This document shows, one piece after another, positions 1-8,549 of a stretch of 64,000 nucleotides of DNA. Made by a program: the position numbers and the translations under genes. Source of the DNA: Halopolyspora algeriensis (lineage in GTDB: Bacteria > Actinomycetota > Actinomycetes > Mycobacteriales > Pseudonocardiaceae). The notes under the pieces are model-generated. The model was given only the letters and a program-made list of their open reading frames with translations. It searched no databases and was not told the DNA's origin. The stretch lies in the NCBI RefSeq assembly GCF_003337235.1, contig NZ_QPJC01000002.1:583380-647379 (forward strand), given 5' to 3'. How positions within the stretch are numbered: the stretch's first letter is position 1; every line of letters starts with the position of its first letter.

Positions 1-63
1 CGTGGCCAACCCCAACCCCGAGGCGCCCCCGGTCACCACCGCAACACTGCCCTCGATCCGCAT
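1..63 (-). CDS. SDR oxidoreductase, N-terminal 21 codons only (cut by window start)
   Basis: The reverse strand from an ATG at 63 reads MRIEGSVAVVTGGASGLGLA, then leaves the window. The TGGASGLG loop is the NAD(P)-binding glycine motif of short-chain dehydrogenases, and the wording resembles the 3-hydroxyacyl-CoA dehydrogenase type 2-like actinobacterial group. A strong GGAAGGAG ribosome site lies 5 nt upstream (69-76), which fixes the start. It points the same way as the P450 at 208-1578 and may follow it in one transcript, so it could act on a P450 or acyl-CoA pathway product. Substrate unknown; the catalytic Tyr-Lys pair is outside the window. Confidence 0.8.
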   Translation of the reverse strand, partial: MRIEGSVAVVTGGASGLGLAT

Positions 64-207
64 GCATGCTCCTTCCCACGTGCCGGTGGGCACGGCCGCG
101 CCCACCGGAAGTACCCGGTTGATACAGCGTCACTCATCGCTCGACAAGTGCGCTTGACGCTAAGGTTCCGGACCGGTGCCGTCAACGCATCTGCGCCTCC
201 GCCGCCG

Positions 208-1578
208 TCAGCGAGCGGGCACCGCTGTCCGGGGACGCAGATCGATCGGCTGCCCGTCCTTCGGATACGGCAGGGACGTGAAGTCCAGCGGTGCCCGGTA
301 GCCCGGATCGACCGACCACTCGTAGCGCTGCAGCATGTGGTGCATGATCGTCTTGATCTCGGCTCCGGAGAAGTACATGCCGAGACATTTGTGAACACCG
401 CCGCCGAACGGCTGCCACGCGTAGCGGTGCACCTTGTCCTCGCGGCGGTCCTCGGCGAACCGGCCGGGATCGAACCGTTCGGGATCCGGCCAGTACTCGT
501 GCATGTGGTGGGTGAAGTGCGGCGTGATGGCGACCATGGTCCGTGCCGGGATGAAATGTCCCAGCACCTCCGTATCGGCCACGGTCATGCGCATCATCGA
601 CGGCACCGGGGAGACCAGCCGCATCGACTCCTTCATGACCAGGTCCAGCGACACCAGCCGATCGAGCTGATCGAAGCTCACCGAGGAGGTCCCCAACGCC
701 GCGGACTCCTCGCGGCAGCGTTGCTGCCACTCCGGGTGCTGGCCGAGATACTGCATCATCGTGGAAATCGTGATGGTCGAGGTGTCATGGGCGGCCATGA
801 GCAGGAAGACCATGTGGTTGATGACGTCGTCGTCACTGAACCGCTGCCCGTCCTCCGACTCGACGTGGCACAGCGCGGAGAAGAGGTCCTCGCCGTCACC
901 GGCACGACGGGCGGGCAGGTAGCTGCGCAGGAACTGCTCCAGCACCTTCCGGCCGACCAGCCCACGACGCCACCGCCCGCCCGGCACGGGAACGCGCACG
1001 ATGGCGGTCGCCGCCTGCACACAATCCATGAAGGACCGGTTGATCCGGTCCATGCGGGCGCTGCTGGTGCCCTCGGCTCCGCCCATGAAGATGCTGGTGG
1101 CCAGATCCAGTGTCAGTTTCTTGACCGCGGGATAGATCCGGAAGTCCTGCTGCGGTTTCCACTCGTCCAGGCCTGCCTCCACGGCGGGATTGAGCGCCTC
1201 GGTGTAGCGGGCCAGGCGCTGGTTGGTGAAGGCCTGCTGCATGATTCGTCGATGTTCGAGGTGCTCGTCGAAATCGAGCAGCATCAGACCGCGGTCGAAG
1301 AACGGCCCGATCAGACGGCGCCATCCCGGCCCGTTGGCGAACGCCTTGTCCTTGTTGACCAACGCGACACCGCAGGCATCCGGTCCCAGCAACGAGACCG
1401 TCCTGCCGCCGATGGCACCGAACCAGGACACCGGCCCGTACTGCTCGTAGCGGCGGCGCCACAGCGTGACCGGATCACGCATGTACTCCCGGACATAGCC
1501 CACCAACGGTGGTCCGGAATCTCCTTCGACCGCGTGCAGATCGCTGCCCTGCGGTGCGGGCATCAGGACCTTGCTCAC
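208..1578 (-). CDS. Cytochrome P450
   Basis: 456-aa soluble P450 monooxygenase. Visible motifs in order: I-helix oxygen-binding AAHDTST (about residue 261), K-helix ExxR as ESMR, and the heme-thiolate loop FGGGVHKCLG (about residue 390) with the axial Cys. No N-terminal membrane anchor, so cytoplasmic and dependent on separate ferredoxin and reductase. An upstream ATG at 1617 gives a longer frame, but the GTG at 1578 is preceded 5 nt away by GAGGAGG and is the better start. The heme loop and C-terminal wording look closer to the CYP51/CYP26-like and mycobacterial orphan P450 branch than to antibiotic-pathway P450s; that placement is inference. It is divergent from a TetR gene and shares a palindrome-bearing promoter with it, so repression by that TetR is likely. 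Substrate unknown. Confidence 0.93.
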   Translation of the reverse strand: MSKVLMPAPQGSDLHAVEGDSGPPLVGYVREYMRDPVTLWRRRYEQYGPVSWFGAIGGRTVSLLGPDACGVALVNKDKAFANGPGWRRLIGPFFDRGLMLLDFDEHLEHRRIMQQAFTNQRLARYTEALNPAVEAGLDEWKPQQDFRIYPAVKKLTLDLATSIFMGGAEGTSSARMDRINRSFMDCVQAATAIVRVPVPGGRWRRGLVGRKVLEQFLRSYLPARRAGDGEDLFSALCHVESEDGQRFSDDDVINHMVFLLMAAHDTSTITISTMMQYLGQHPEWQQRCREESAALGTSSVSFDQLDRLVSLDLVMKESMRLVSPVPSMMRMTVADTEVLGHFIPARTMVAITPHFTHHMHEYWPDPERFDPGRFAEDRREDKVHRYAWQPFGGGVHKCLGMYFSGAEIKTIMHHMLQRYEWSVDPGYRAPLDFTSLPYPKDGQPIDLRPRTAVPAR

Positions 1579-1610
1579 CCGAGCCTCCTCGATCAGGTGG
1601 AAAACCACAA

Positions 1611-1630
1611 GTGACATGAGTCGCTGTCAC
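1611..1630. promoter_or_regulatory. Inverted repeat in divergent P450/TetR promoter
   Basis: GTGACA (1611-1616), 8-nt spacer, TGTCAC (1625-1630): a 20-bp dyad midway between the P450 start (1578) and the TetR start (1671). Position and symmetry fit a TetR-dimer operator controlling both genes. Inference; no binding data. Confidence 0.5.
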
Positions 1631-1670
1631 ATATGGCAGCCTCGATCAATGAGGGTGTGCGCGTCAAGAT

Positions 1671-2294
1671 GTGGGTATGCCATCCACCACCCGCCCCTAT
1701 CGGGGGCTCAGCGCCGAGCAGCGCAAGGCCCAACGCCGCGCACGTCTCCTCGAAGCGGGCCTGGATCTGCTGGGCACGGCCGGTTGCGAGCGGGCCACGA
1801 TGACCGCGATATGCAGCCGAGCCAAGCTCACCGAGCGCTACTTCTACGAGAGCTTCCGCAGTCGTGAGCAGCTCCTGCTGGCCGTGGTGGACCAGGTCGC
1901 CGACGAGGTGCGCTCCACGGTGCTGGCCGCTGTCGAGACCGCCCCCGACGAGCCGCACGCCAGGGCCAGGGTGGCGATCTCGGCTTTCGTCGACCTGCTG
2001 ACCGCTGATCCCCGCAAAGGGCGAGCAGCGATCGTCGAATCGGCGGCCGCCGAAACACTGCGCCCCCGCAGGCACGAGTTGCTGCGCGAGTTCGCCGACC
2101 TCATCGTCACCCAGGCGCGCTCCCTGTACGGAACGGCCGCACACGCTCCCCCACGGGACGAGATCAACGCACTGCTGTTCGTCGGCGGGCTGGCCGAGCT
2201 GCTCACCGCCTGGCTCGGCAACGAGATCGTGGCCACTCCTGCCGACATCATCGAGGCGGGCACCGAACAGCTCGCCGCGGCGCTACACCGCTGA
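1671..2294 (+). CDS. TetR-family transcriptional regulator
   Basis: 207 aa with an N-terminal TetR helix-turn-helix at about residues 22-68 (RARLLEAGLDLLG, then TMTAICSRAKLTERYFYESF, the typical recognition-helix wording) and a divergent all-helical ligand-binding C-terminus. Start is GTG at 1671 or ATG at 1677; there is no clear Shine-Dalgarno, so the message may be nearly leaderless. Divergent from the P450, with a dyad at 1611-1630 between them, which suggests local control of the P450/SDR genes. The ligand cannot be predicted. Confidence 0.93.
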   Translation: MGMPSTTRPYRGLSAEQRKAQRRARLLEAGLDLLGTAGCERATMTAICSRAKLTERYFYESFRSREQLLLAVVDQVADEVRSTVLAAVETAPDEPHARARVAISAFVDLLTADPRKGRAAIVESAAAETLRPRRHELLREFADLIVTQARSLYGTAAHAPPRDEINALLFVGGLAELLTAWLGNEIVATPADIIEAGTEQLAAALHR

Positions 2295-2404
2295 CCGCCT
2301 GTCGCGTGTACAACGCCTCGCAGGCGGGTACTTCGCGGCGTGTGCGCCGGCGATGCGCCGGTGCGGGGACTCTGCAGCCGGAGCCGACCAGGAGGAACAG
2401 GCGA

Positions 2405-4429
2405 ATGCGGACCGTCACGTCCTTCCCGTACCCGGTCACGGAAGAGGAGCACCGCTGGATACCGCTTCCGGACGGCACTCGCCTGGCCGCACGTATCTGG
2501 CGACCGGTGTCCTCGGACGACGACCCGGTTCCGGGCGTTCTGGAATTCATCCCGTACCGCAAGCGCGACCTCACCGCCCGGCGCGACTCCATCCACCACC
2601 CGTACATGGCCGGGCACGGCTACGCGTGTGTACGCGTGGATCTGCGCGGCACCGGCGATTCGGAAGGCGTACTCACCGACGAGTACCGGGAACAGGAGTT
2701 CGTCGATGCCGAAAACGTCCTGGCCTGGATCTCCGAACAACCCTGGTGCACCGGGCGCATGGGCATGATGGGGATTTCCTGGGGCGGCTTCAACGCGCTC
2801 CAGGTCGCCGCACGGCGCCCGCCCGGGCTCGACGCGATCGTCACGGCATCCTCCAGCGACGACCGCTACGGCGACGATGTCCACTACATGGGCGGCTGCC
2901 TGCTCAGCGACAACCTCTCCTGGGCCTCCACGATGTTCGCGTACAACTCCTCCCCACCGGATCCCGCGCTGGTCGGCGAACGGTGGCGGGAGATGTGGCA
3001 TCAGCGCCTGGAGCACAGCGGGCTGTGGATCGACGAGTGGCTGCGTCACCAGCGGCGGGACGACTACTGGCGGCACGGCTCGATCTGCGAGGACTTCTCC
3101 GACGTCGAATGCGCCGTCATGGCGGTCAGTGGCTGGGCGGACGGGTATTCGAACTCGGTGTTTCGTCTCATGGCGAACCTGCAGTCCCCCCGCAAGGGAC
3201 TCATCGGTCCCTGGTCGCACAAGTATCCGCATCTCGGCCAGCCCGGTCCGGCCATCGGTTTCCTCCAGGAGATGGTGCGCTGGTGGGATCACTGGCTCAA
3301 GGACATCGACAACGGCGCCACGGACGGGCCGATGCTCTACACCTGGATGCAGGAGAGCATGCCGCCCTCCACCGCCTACCACGAGCGGCCCGGACGGTGG
3401 GTCGGAGAACCGAGTTGGCCCTCACCCCACGTGCAGCGCATCGACCATCCGCTGGCTCCCCACCGCATCCAGAAACCCGATGAGGACACGCAGACCGAGG
3501 AGATCCGTCTCGAGTCCCCCCTGTCGGTCGGTCAGTTCGCAGGCAAGTGGTGCTCGTACAACGCGCCGCCGGACCTGCCCTACGACCAGCGGGAGGAGGA
3601 CGGCGGGTCGATGGTCTTCGACAGCGATGTCCTCACCGAGCGGTGCGAAATCCTCGGCGGCCCCGTGCTGAACCTGGAGTTCACGGTGAGCCGGCCGGTG
3701 GCGATGGTCGCGGTACGGCTCTCCGACGTCAATCCCGACGGCCGCACCACGCGTGTCACCTACGGCCTGCTCAACCTGACCCACCTGCAGGGGCACGACA
3801 AGCCGGAAACGCTCACGCCCGGCGAGCGCTACCGCGCGCACGTGCAGCTCAACGGAGTGGCTCAGGTGTTCCCACCCGGCCACCGCATCCGGGTGGCACT
3901 GTCCACCTCGTACTGGCCCCTGGCGTGGCCGCCACCGGAACCGGTGGAGCTGACCGTGTTCACCGGGGCGAGCTCGCTGCAACTGCCGATCCGTCCGACC
4001 GAAGAGGCCGACGAGTTGCCCACCCCGACGTTCGGCGAAGCCGAGGGTGCAGAGCCGCTGCACACCGTCCAGGTACGTCCCGGGGAACAGCGCTGGACCG
4101 TCTCCCGCGACCTCGTCGAGTACGAATCGGCGCTGGAGGTCGTCAAGGACCTCGGAGTGGTGCATTTCCCCGATATCGACCTCGAGGTCACCCGGCGTGC
4201 CTATGAGCGGTATCGCTGGGTCGGCAACGACTTCCGCTCGGTGCGCGGCGAAATCGAATGGGAAATGGGCTTCGCCCGCGGCGACTGGCGGGCCGAGACG
4301 ATCACGCGCACGGTGCTGGATTCGACCACGACCGAATTCCGGCTGCACGCCCAGCTCGACGCGTTCGAAAACGGGCGACGGGTCTCCTCGCAGAACTGGC
4401 TCCGGGAAATCCCGCGGGACCACGTCTGA
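2405..4429 (+). CDS. CocE/NonD-family serine hydrolase (X-Pro dipeptidyl-peptidase S15 fold)
   Basis: 674 aa. An alpha/beta-hydrolase domain comes first with the S15/CocE triad: Ser125 in GISWGGF, Asp246 in GWADGY and His272 in WSHKYPH. A C-terminal PepX_C beta-jelly-roll domain follows (about 330-570). Length and spacing match the CocE/NonD group, which hydrolyses esters, amides or acyl-dipeptides; the true substrate is unknown. No signal peptide. The start is ATG 2405 with AGGAGGAA upstream; the open frame extends to 2306 without a ribosome site. Same strand as TetR, 110 nt downstream, probably its own unit. The last ~100 residues after the jelly roll are a family-variable tail. Confidence 0.9.
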   Translation: MRTVTSFPYPVTEEEHRWIPLPDGTRLAARIWRPVSSDDDPVPGVLEFIPYRKRDLTARRDSIHHPYMAGHGYACVRVDLRGTGDSEGVLTDEYREQEFVDAENVLAWISEQPWCTGRMGMMGISWGGFNALQVAARRPPGLDAIVTASSSDDRYGDDVHYMGGCLLSDNLSWASTMFAYNSSPPDPALVGERWREMWHQRLEHSGLWIDEWLRHQRRDDYWRHGSICEDFSDVECAVMAVSGWADGYSNSVFRLMANLQSPRKGLIGPWSHKYPHLGQPGPAIGFLQEMVRWWDHWLKDIDNGATDGPMLYTWMQESMPPSTAYHERPGRWVGEPSWPSPHVQRIDHPLAPHRIQKPDEDTQTEEIRLESPLSVGQFAGKWCSYNAPPDLPYDQREEDGGSMVFDSDVLTERCEILGGPVLNLEFTVSRPVAMVAVRLSDVNPDGRTTRVTYGLLNLTHLQGHDKPETLTPGERYRAHVQLNGVAQVFPPGHRIRVALSTSYWPLAWPPPEPVELTVFTGASSLQLPIRPTEEADELPTPTFGEAEGAEPLHTVQVRPGEQRWTVSRDLVEYESALEVVKDLGVVHFPDIDLEVTRRAYERYRWVGNDFRSVRGEIEWEMGFARGDWRAETITRTVLDSTTTEFRLHAQLDAFENGRRVSSQNWLREIPRDHV

Positions 4430-4456
4430 CCGAGCGAAAGATCCCCGCCGGCCGCG

Positions 4457-4482
4457 GTTTGCGCACACCGGCGCCCGGGTAA
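4457..4482 (+). promoter_or_regulatory. Stress-sigma (SigB/SigF-type) promoter, GTTT-N16-GGGTAA
   Basis: GTTT at 4457-4460, exactly 16 nt, then GGGTAA at 4477-4482: a full match to the actinobacterial SigB/SigF-type consensus. It lies about 145 nt upstream of the ATP-grasp start at 4626 and just after the CocE stop. One of four similar elements in this window. Confidence 0.6.
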
Positions 4483-4625
4483 ATCGACGAGGCAGCAGCG
4501 GCCCGTCCGCAGATCGTCCCTCGGCCACCGGCCCTGAGACGTCCGGCGACAGCGGTGCCTTCGCCGATCGCCGGGGACGCGGAATCGCCGCCTATTACCA
4601 CGGCAACGGGTGGAGGAGCAGGAAC

Positions 4626-5891
4626 ATGCCCACGAACATCTTCGTTTTGGGACTTGACGACGAGAACCGCAGGACACTGGAATCCCTGCCCCATGCCGAG
4701 CAATTTCGCTTCCACCCCCTGCTCAGCGTCGACGAACTGATCCGCGGAGAGATCCATCTGGCCGAGATGCTCGACAAGGCCGAGCAGGAACTGGATTCCT
4801 TCGACGGCACCGTGGATGCCATTGTCGGATACTGGGATTTCCCGGTGAGCACGATGGTGCCCATCCTGTGTCACAACCGGGGCCTGCCGAGTGCGAGCCT
4901 GGAGGCCGTGCTGAAGTGCGAGCACAAGTACTGGAGCCGGCTGGAACAGCAGCGATCGATCGAGGAGTATCCGCCGTTCGCACTGGTGGGACTCGACGAC
5001 GAGACCGCGCCGGACAGTCTCCGCTACCCGATGTGGGTCAAGCCGGTGAAGGCGTTCTCCTCGGAACTGGCGTTCCTGGTCGAGGACGATCAACAGCTCC
5101 GGGAGGCCCTCGGTGAGATTCGCGCGGGTATCGGCCGGGTGGGGTCACCGTTCGACTTCGCGCTCTCGCATCTCGAGTTGCCCCCGGAAATCGCCGAGGT
5201 CGGCGGCCAGGCCTGTCTGGCCGAGGAATCCGTGTCCGGGCAGCAGGTGACCATCGAGGGGTACAACGACGGCGAGACCATTCATGTCTACGGGGTGATC
5301 GACTCCTACAACTACGAGGGCGCCCCCTCGTTCCAGCGTTACCAGTACCCGTCGAAGCTGCCGGAGCAGGTCATCGAGCGCCTCGTCGATGTGTCGAAAC
5401 GCATCATCGGCCGGATCGGGCTGAGGTCGGTGTTCAACATCGAGTATTTCTGGGACCCGTCCGACGGTGCCATCAACCTTCTCGAGATCAACCCGCGGCA
5501 CTCCCAGTCCCATGCGATGCTGTTCGAGCAGGTCGACGGCGCACCGAACCATCACTGCATGGTGCAACTCGCTTTGGGGCGCACCCCGCAGCTGCCTCAC
5601 AGGCAGGGTGCGTACGCGGTCGGTGCCAAGTGGTTCTATCGCCGCTTCTCCGAGGACGCGCTGGTGCGCCGCAGTCCCACCTCCGAGGAAGTGGCGGCCG
5701 TCGAACGCGACATCCCCGGCGTGCACGTGGAAATCGAGGCACAGCAGGGGACCCGCTTGTCGGAACTGACCGGTCAGGACAGTTACAGCTACAACCTCGC
5801 CGTCATCCACGTCGGTGCAGGCGACGAGGAGGAACTGCAGGACAAGTACGAGCGCTGCGTCCGGGCGCTGGCTTTCGAGTTCGAGGAGTGA
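4626..5891 (+). CDS. ATP-grasp carboxylate-amine/thiol ligase-like enzyme
   Basis: 421 aa with the three-part ATP-grasp layout: an N-terminal Rossmann-like part (to about 100), a central ATP-binding part (KCEHKYWSRL, then WVKPVKAFSS as the lysine strand, then a glutamate-rich LAEESVSGQQVTIEG), and the metal-binding EINPRHSQSH near residue 290. The reaction is presumably ATP-dependent ligation of a carboxylate through an acyl phosphate; partner substrates are unknown. Start ATG 4626 follows GGAGGAG (4612-4618). A near-perfect stress-type promoter sits upstream, so induction in stationary phase or osmotic stress is likely. No biosynthetic partner genes adjoin it; it is not assigned to a known pathway. 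Confidence 0.85.
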   Translation: MPTNIFVLGLDDENRRTLESLPHAEQFRFHPLLSVDELIRGEIHLAEMLDKAEQELDSFDGTVDAIVGYWDFPVSTMVPILCHNRGLPSASLEAVLKCEHKYWSRLEQQRSIEEYPPFALVGLDDETAPDSLRYPMWVKPVKAFSSELAFLVEDDQQLREALGEIRAGIGRVGSPFDFALSHLELPPEIAEVGGQACLAEESVSGQQVTIEGYNDGETIHVYGVIDSYNYEGAPSFQRYQYPSKLPEQVIERLVDVSKRIIGRIGLRSVFNIEYFWDPSDGAINLLEINPRHSQSHAMLFEQVDGAPNHHCMVQLALGRTPQLPHRQGAYAVGAKWFYRRFSEDALVRRSPTSEEVAAVERDIPGVHVEIEAQQGTRLSELTGQDSYSYNLAVIHVGAGDEEELQDKYERCVRALAFEFEE

Positions 5892-5908
5892 CGGTAGCTG
5901 GCCCTGTC

Positions 5909-5957
5909 GGCGGGGCCCCTTGGCAGGGCCCTGTCAAGGGGCCCTGTTGGCCCCGCC
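5909..5957. terminator. Bidirectional hairpin between convergent genes
   Basis: Nested inverted repeat: outer arms GGCGGGGCC (5909-5917) and GGCCCCGCC (5949-5957), inner CCCCTTG...CAAGGGG around a GCAGGGCCCTGT core. It lies between the ATP-grasp stop and the convergent DUF2267/pterin-dehydratase gene and includes the last codons of the latter. No U-tract, as is usual in very GC-rich genomes. Confidence 0.65.
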
Positions 5958-6674
5958 GGAGCCCACCTCACTGATGGCTGCGTCGATCCGTCGGGCCAGC
6001 TGCAGGTCGAGTTCCGTGACAGCCCCCAGGGAACGGGTGTGCAGCGAGAACACCACCACGCCGTCGGAGCGCTCCTCGACCGCCGCATGGTGGCTGAGTT
6101 CCTGCTGGGCGGCCTCCACTTGCCGGTATATCGGTGTCCACCGTTCCGGCGGAAGGGTCACCTCGCGGCTGATGCGTTCGGTGTCGCCGGACCACCCCAC
6201 GAGCTGATTCAAGGCCCGCTGCAGCTCGTCGGCGTCCAGGGGCCGTGGCCGGTCGTCGGCACTGGCCGCGCCCCAGTCGGGCGGCGGCCCGCCGCCGGGT
6301 GCGGTGAACAGCGCGGAGAACCCGTCCGGCAAGCGGTGTTGCAGCGTGTCCGCCAGGGCGCGATCCTGCTCGGTCAGCGCGGACAGGACGCCTTGGACGA
6401 GGTAGCGGGACCGTTCCGGCGTGCTGTCGGTCCGCTGAGCGACCTCCTGGAGGAACTCCTCGAGACTGTGGGCCGACGCATTCTCGATGTCCCAGCGCAC
6501 CGAACTGCGTAATCCCTGCGGAATCCCCGTTGCCAGTTGCTGCCGGTCCACACCGTCCAGGTGCCGGGCCATGGCTTCGATGACGTGCACCGTGGCCTGT
6601 CGTGCCTGTTCGGTCTCCGACAGTCCGGCATGGGTTCGTACACCGTCGAGGAATTGTTGGTACTGGGCGACCAT
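5934..6674 (-). CDS. DUF2267 domain fused to pterin-4a-carbinolamine dehydratase-like domain
   Basis: 246 aa. Residues 1 to ~130 form a DUF2267 unit (MVAQYQQFLDGVRTHAGLSE, then repeated DxxxLAxxxPxGLR-type helices). Residues ~165-240 look like pterin-4a-carbinolamine dehydratase (PCD): a Trp strand (NQLVGWSGD), the HH pair in ELSHHAAVEE, then VVVFSLHTRSLGAVTELDLQLA, which follows the family's HHP...V.L.TH...G.T..D..LA pattern. The PCD proline after HH is replaced by Ala and the Thr of TH is kept. Start ATG 6674 with AGGAG upstream. The PCD fold also occurs as a transcription cofactor (DCoH), so catalysis is not assured. It sits among stress-type genes. Confidence 0.75.
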   Translation of the reverse strand: MVAQYQQFLDGVRTHAGLSETEQARQATVHVIEAMARHLDGVDRQQLATGIPQGLRSSVRWDIENASAHSLEEFLQEVAQRTDSTPERSRYLVQGVLSALTEQDRALADTLQHRLPDGFSALFTAPGGGPPPDWGAASADDRPRPLDADELQRALNQLVGWSGDTERISREVTLPPERWTPIYRQVEAAQQELSHHAAVEERSDGVVVFSLHTRSLGAVTELDLQLARRIDAAISEVGSGGANRAP

Positions 6675-6723
6675 GACTGCTCCTGAGGGCACGGAGACGA
6701 TGTCGCAACGCGAATGTCCGGTG

Positions 6724-6771
6724 CCCCGGCAGGGGGCCGGTCGCGACGCGGCGAGACCGGCCCTGCCGGGG
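6724..6771 (-). terminator. Long hairpin between two minus-strand genes
   Basis: CCCCGGCAG (6724-6732) plus GGCCGGTC (6735-6742) pair with GACCGGCC (6755-6762) plus CTGCCGGGG (6763-6771), giving about 17 bp with one 2-nt bulge and a 12-nt loop. It begins 5 nt after the stop of the 93-aa gene and probably separates it from the DUF2267/PCD gene. Confidence 0.6.
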
Positions 6772-6775
6772 GCGC

Positions 6776-7057
6776 TCACCCGGTCATTCGTGCTCGCATT
6801 TCCGGAAGGAATTCCAGGTCCTCGCTTTGGATTCCCTCCAGGTCGATGTCGTGCGGCAGCGCTGTGACCGGGGTCCGCTGAAGCAGGTACTTCATGGACT
6901 CGGCGACGAAGCGCTGTTCGTCCGGCTCCGGCATCTCCAGCGCATCGAGCAGGTCCTGGGTGAACATCACCCGGTGTTCGGTGGTCTGGTTGCTTTCGTG
7001 GACTTCCGCCGCGTATTCCCGCTCTCCGAGTTGAAGAACCTTCACGTCTTCGGCCAT
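6776..7057 (-). CDS. Small acidic protein of unknown function (93 aa)
   Basis: Short protein beginning MAEDVKVLQLGEREYAAEVHE, with a predicted beta-hairpin N-terminus and helical middle (QDLLDALEMPEPDEQRFVAES). No Cys, no membrane segment. The ATG at 7057 is preceded by GAGGAGGAGA, a very strong ribosome site, and a stress-type promoter match lies 29 nt upstream, so the gene looks real. Similar stand-alone small proteins occur next to stress genes in actinobacteria, but I cannot name the family. Confidence 0.75.
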   Translation of the reverse strand: MAEDVKVLQLGEREYAAEVHESNQTTEHRVMFTQDLLDALEMPEPDEQRFVAESMKYLLQRTPVTALPHDIDLEGIQSEDLEFLPEMRARMTG

Positions 7058-7085
7058 CGTTCTCCTCCTCTCGGGGTCTTACGGT

Positions 7086-7111
7086 TTGCCCGCCCGGTTG
7101 CACCCGCAAAC
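7086..7111 (-). promoter_or_regulatory. Stress-sigma-like promoter (GTTT-N16-GGGCAA), minus strand
   Basis: On the minus strand GTTT (7111-7108), 16 nt, GGGCAA (7091-7086), one mismatch from GGGTAA. Ends 29 nt before the ATG of the 93-aa gene. Spacing and position support SigB/SigF-type transcription. Confidence 0.45.
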
Positions 7112-7173
7112 ACGGGCGCCGCCCGCCGCCGGCTCTTGCCGCAGCGGCGGCCTCCTGCCTGCTGGAGCAGGCA

Positions 7174-7335
7174 CTACCGGGTGTCCTCGTCCTGCTCGGC
7201 AGGTTCGGTGGGTTCGTCACCGTCGAGATCGATCGTTTCCAGTTCCGGACTCTGGCCCAATCCGTCGTCCGGCAGCCGGCGTGGGTCCTCAGGGGTGTCC
7301 GCGCTGGGATCCTCGGACTCGGGTGGTTCACTCAT
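7174..7335 (-). CDS. Very acidic 53-aa protein
   Basis: MSEPPESEDPSADTPEDPRR start, then runs of D/E/P with almost no hydrophobic core (…ETIDLDGDEPTEPAEQDEDTR). ATG 7335 follows GGGGGAGACG. A longer frame reaches 7554, but that part has shadow-like composition. Intrinsically disordered; function unknown. It lies in the stress block between two small genes and the acetate transporter. Confidence 0.5.
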   Translation of the reverse strand: MSEPPESEDPSADTPEDPRRLPDDGLGQSPELETIDLDGDEPTEPAEQDEDTR

Positions 7336-7520
7336 CGTCTCCCCCGCGAATGCAGGCTGGTTTCTGCGCGCTTGCGTTGTCGCTTCTCCAGAAGGGATTG
7401 ACACGATGACGTGGTCGTTAATCCTGCCGGGGACGGGCAACTCACCCGGTGTGTTCGGTGTCGGCGGCGGGATTGTGGCGAGGGTCGGGGTTTGCCCGGA
7501 CCGCGCTCGCCGTACTGCGG

Positions 7521-7545
7521 GTTTGGCTGCCCCGAAAGCGGGTAC
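7521..7545 (+). promoter_or_regulatory. Stress-sigma promoter, GTTT-N15-GGGTAC, upstream of transporter
   Basis: GTTT 7521-7524, 15 nt, GGGTAC 7540-7545, about 170 nt before the SatP-type ATG at 7714. The leader also contains a hairpin GACCGGT-GAGA-ACCGGTC (7665-7682) ending 31 nt before the start. The rest of the 7336-7713 gap holds no convincing gene. Confidence 0.5.
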
Positions 7546-7713
7546 GCCAGGCACGGATCCGAGTCACAGGACGTTACCGGCGCCGGTGGTGAACCACCAG
7601 CTGTGACGAAAGGGGTGAGCACGTGCCGAACTCGTACACCTCGGCAACCACAACCCCGAAGTTCGACCGGTGAGAACCGGTCTCCCCACACGGAGAGAAA
7701 GAGGGGCTTCGTC

Positions 7714-8463
7714 ATGACCAATGCCGCCAGCGCGCGATCCCAGAGTGGTGACTCCTCCGATTTCGCCTTCTGGAAGGACCATTCACAGATCTCGTTGTCG
7801 CCGGTGGCCGCGCCTTCCGTCCTCGGGTTGTACGGTTTCGCGGCCGCGACCTTCATGGTCTCCGCGAATCTGGCGGGATGGTACGGCAATCCGGTGGCCA
7901 CACCGTTGATCCTGTTCCCCTTCGCGATGGCCATCGGTGGTATCGCCCAGTTCCTCGCCGGAATGTGGTCCTACCGTGCCCGCGACGCGGTCGCGACCGC
8001 AGCACACGGCAGCTGGGGCGCGTTCTGGATCGCATACGGGGTCTACCACATCTTCATCGCGGTGGGATTGCTGCCGGGGCCCTCGACCAGCACGACGGCA
8101 GCCGTGGCGTTCGGGTACTGGTTCATCGTCCTGGCCGCCATCACCTGGGCGACGGCGTTCGCCGCGATGGCCGAGAACCTCGCCGTGTCCGCGGTACTTC
8201 TCACCCTGGCGGCCGGTGCGACGGTGCTCGCGATCGGCTTGATCACGCAGGCGGGAGCCGTGGAGACCGCAGGTGCCGTCATCCTGATCGCCTCGGCCTG
8301 CCTGGCGTGGTACACCGCCACCGCCATGATGCTGCAGGCCACCTACGGCCGGGTGATCCTGCCGATGGGCAAGCCCGACAAGCAGAGCAACGTTCCGGGT
8401 GAGATCCCGCAGCAGCGCATCCAGTACGAGTCCGGCGAACCGGGCGTGAAGGTCGGCCAGTAA
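7714..8463 (+). CDS. GPR1/FUN34/YaaH (SatP)-family acetate/succinate transporter
   Basis: 249 aa with six predicted membrane helices from about residue 35 to 215 and a hydrophilic C-tail. Signature stretch LAGWYGNPVATP followed by FPFAMAIGGIAQFLAGMWSYRARD, and a conserved HGSWGAFWIAYG in the third helix pair, match the SatP/AceTr family that moves acetate and other short monocarboxylates across the plasma membrane. ATG 7714 follows a GAGAGAAAGAGGGG purine stretch. It probably heads a unit with the hemerythrin at 8550 (86-nt gap). Stress-type promoter upstream. Confidence 0.9.
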   Translation: MTNAASARSQSGDSSDFAFWKDHSQISLSPVAAPSVLGLYGFAAATFMVSANLAGWYGNPVATPLILFPFAMAIGGIAQFLAGMWSYRARDAVATAAHGSWGAFWIAYGVYHIFIAVGLLPGPSTSTTAAVAFGYWFIVLAAITWATAFAAMAENLAVSAVLLTLAAGATVLAIGLITQAGAVETAGAVILIASACLAWYTATAMMLQATYGRVILPMGKPDKQSNVPGEIPQQRIQYESGEPGVKVGQ

Positions 8464-8549
8464 CCGCCGATCCCTCTCGTGGAGGCGGTCCGGGACCAGC
8501 GAGGCTCCGGACCGCCGACGCGTGATTCCAGCGAGGACAAGGAGCAGCA

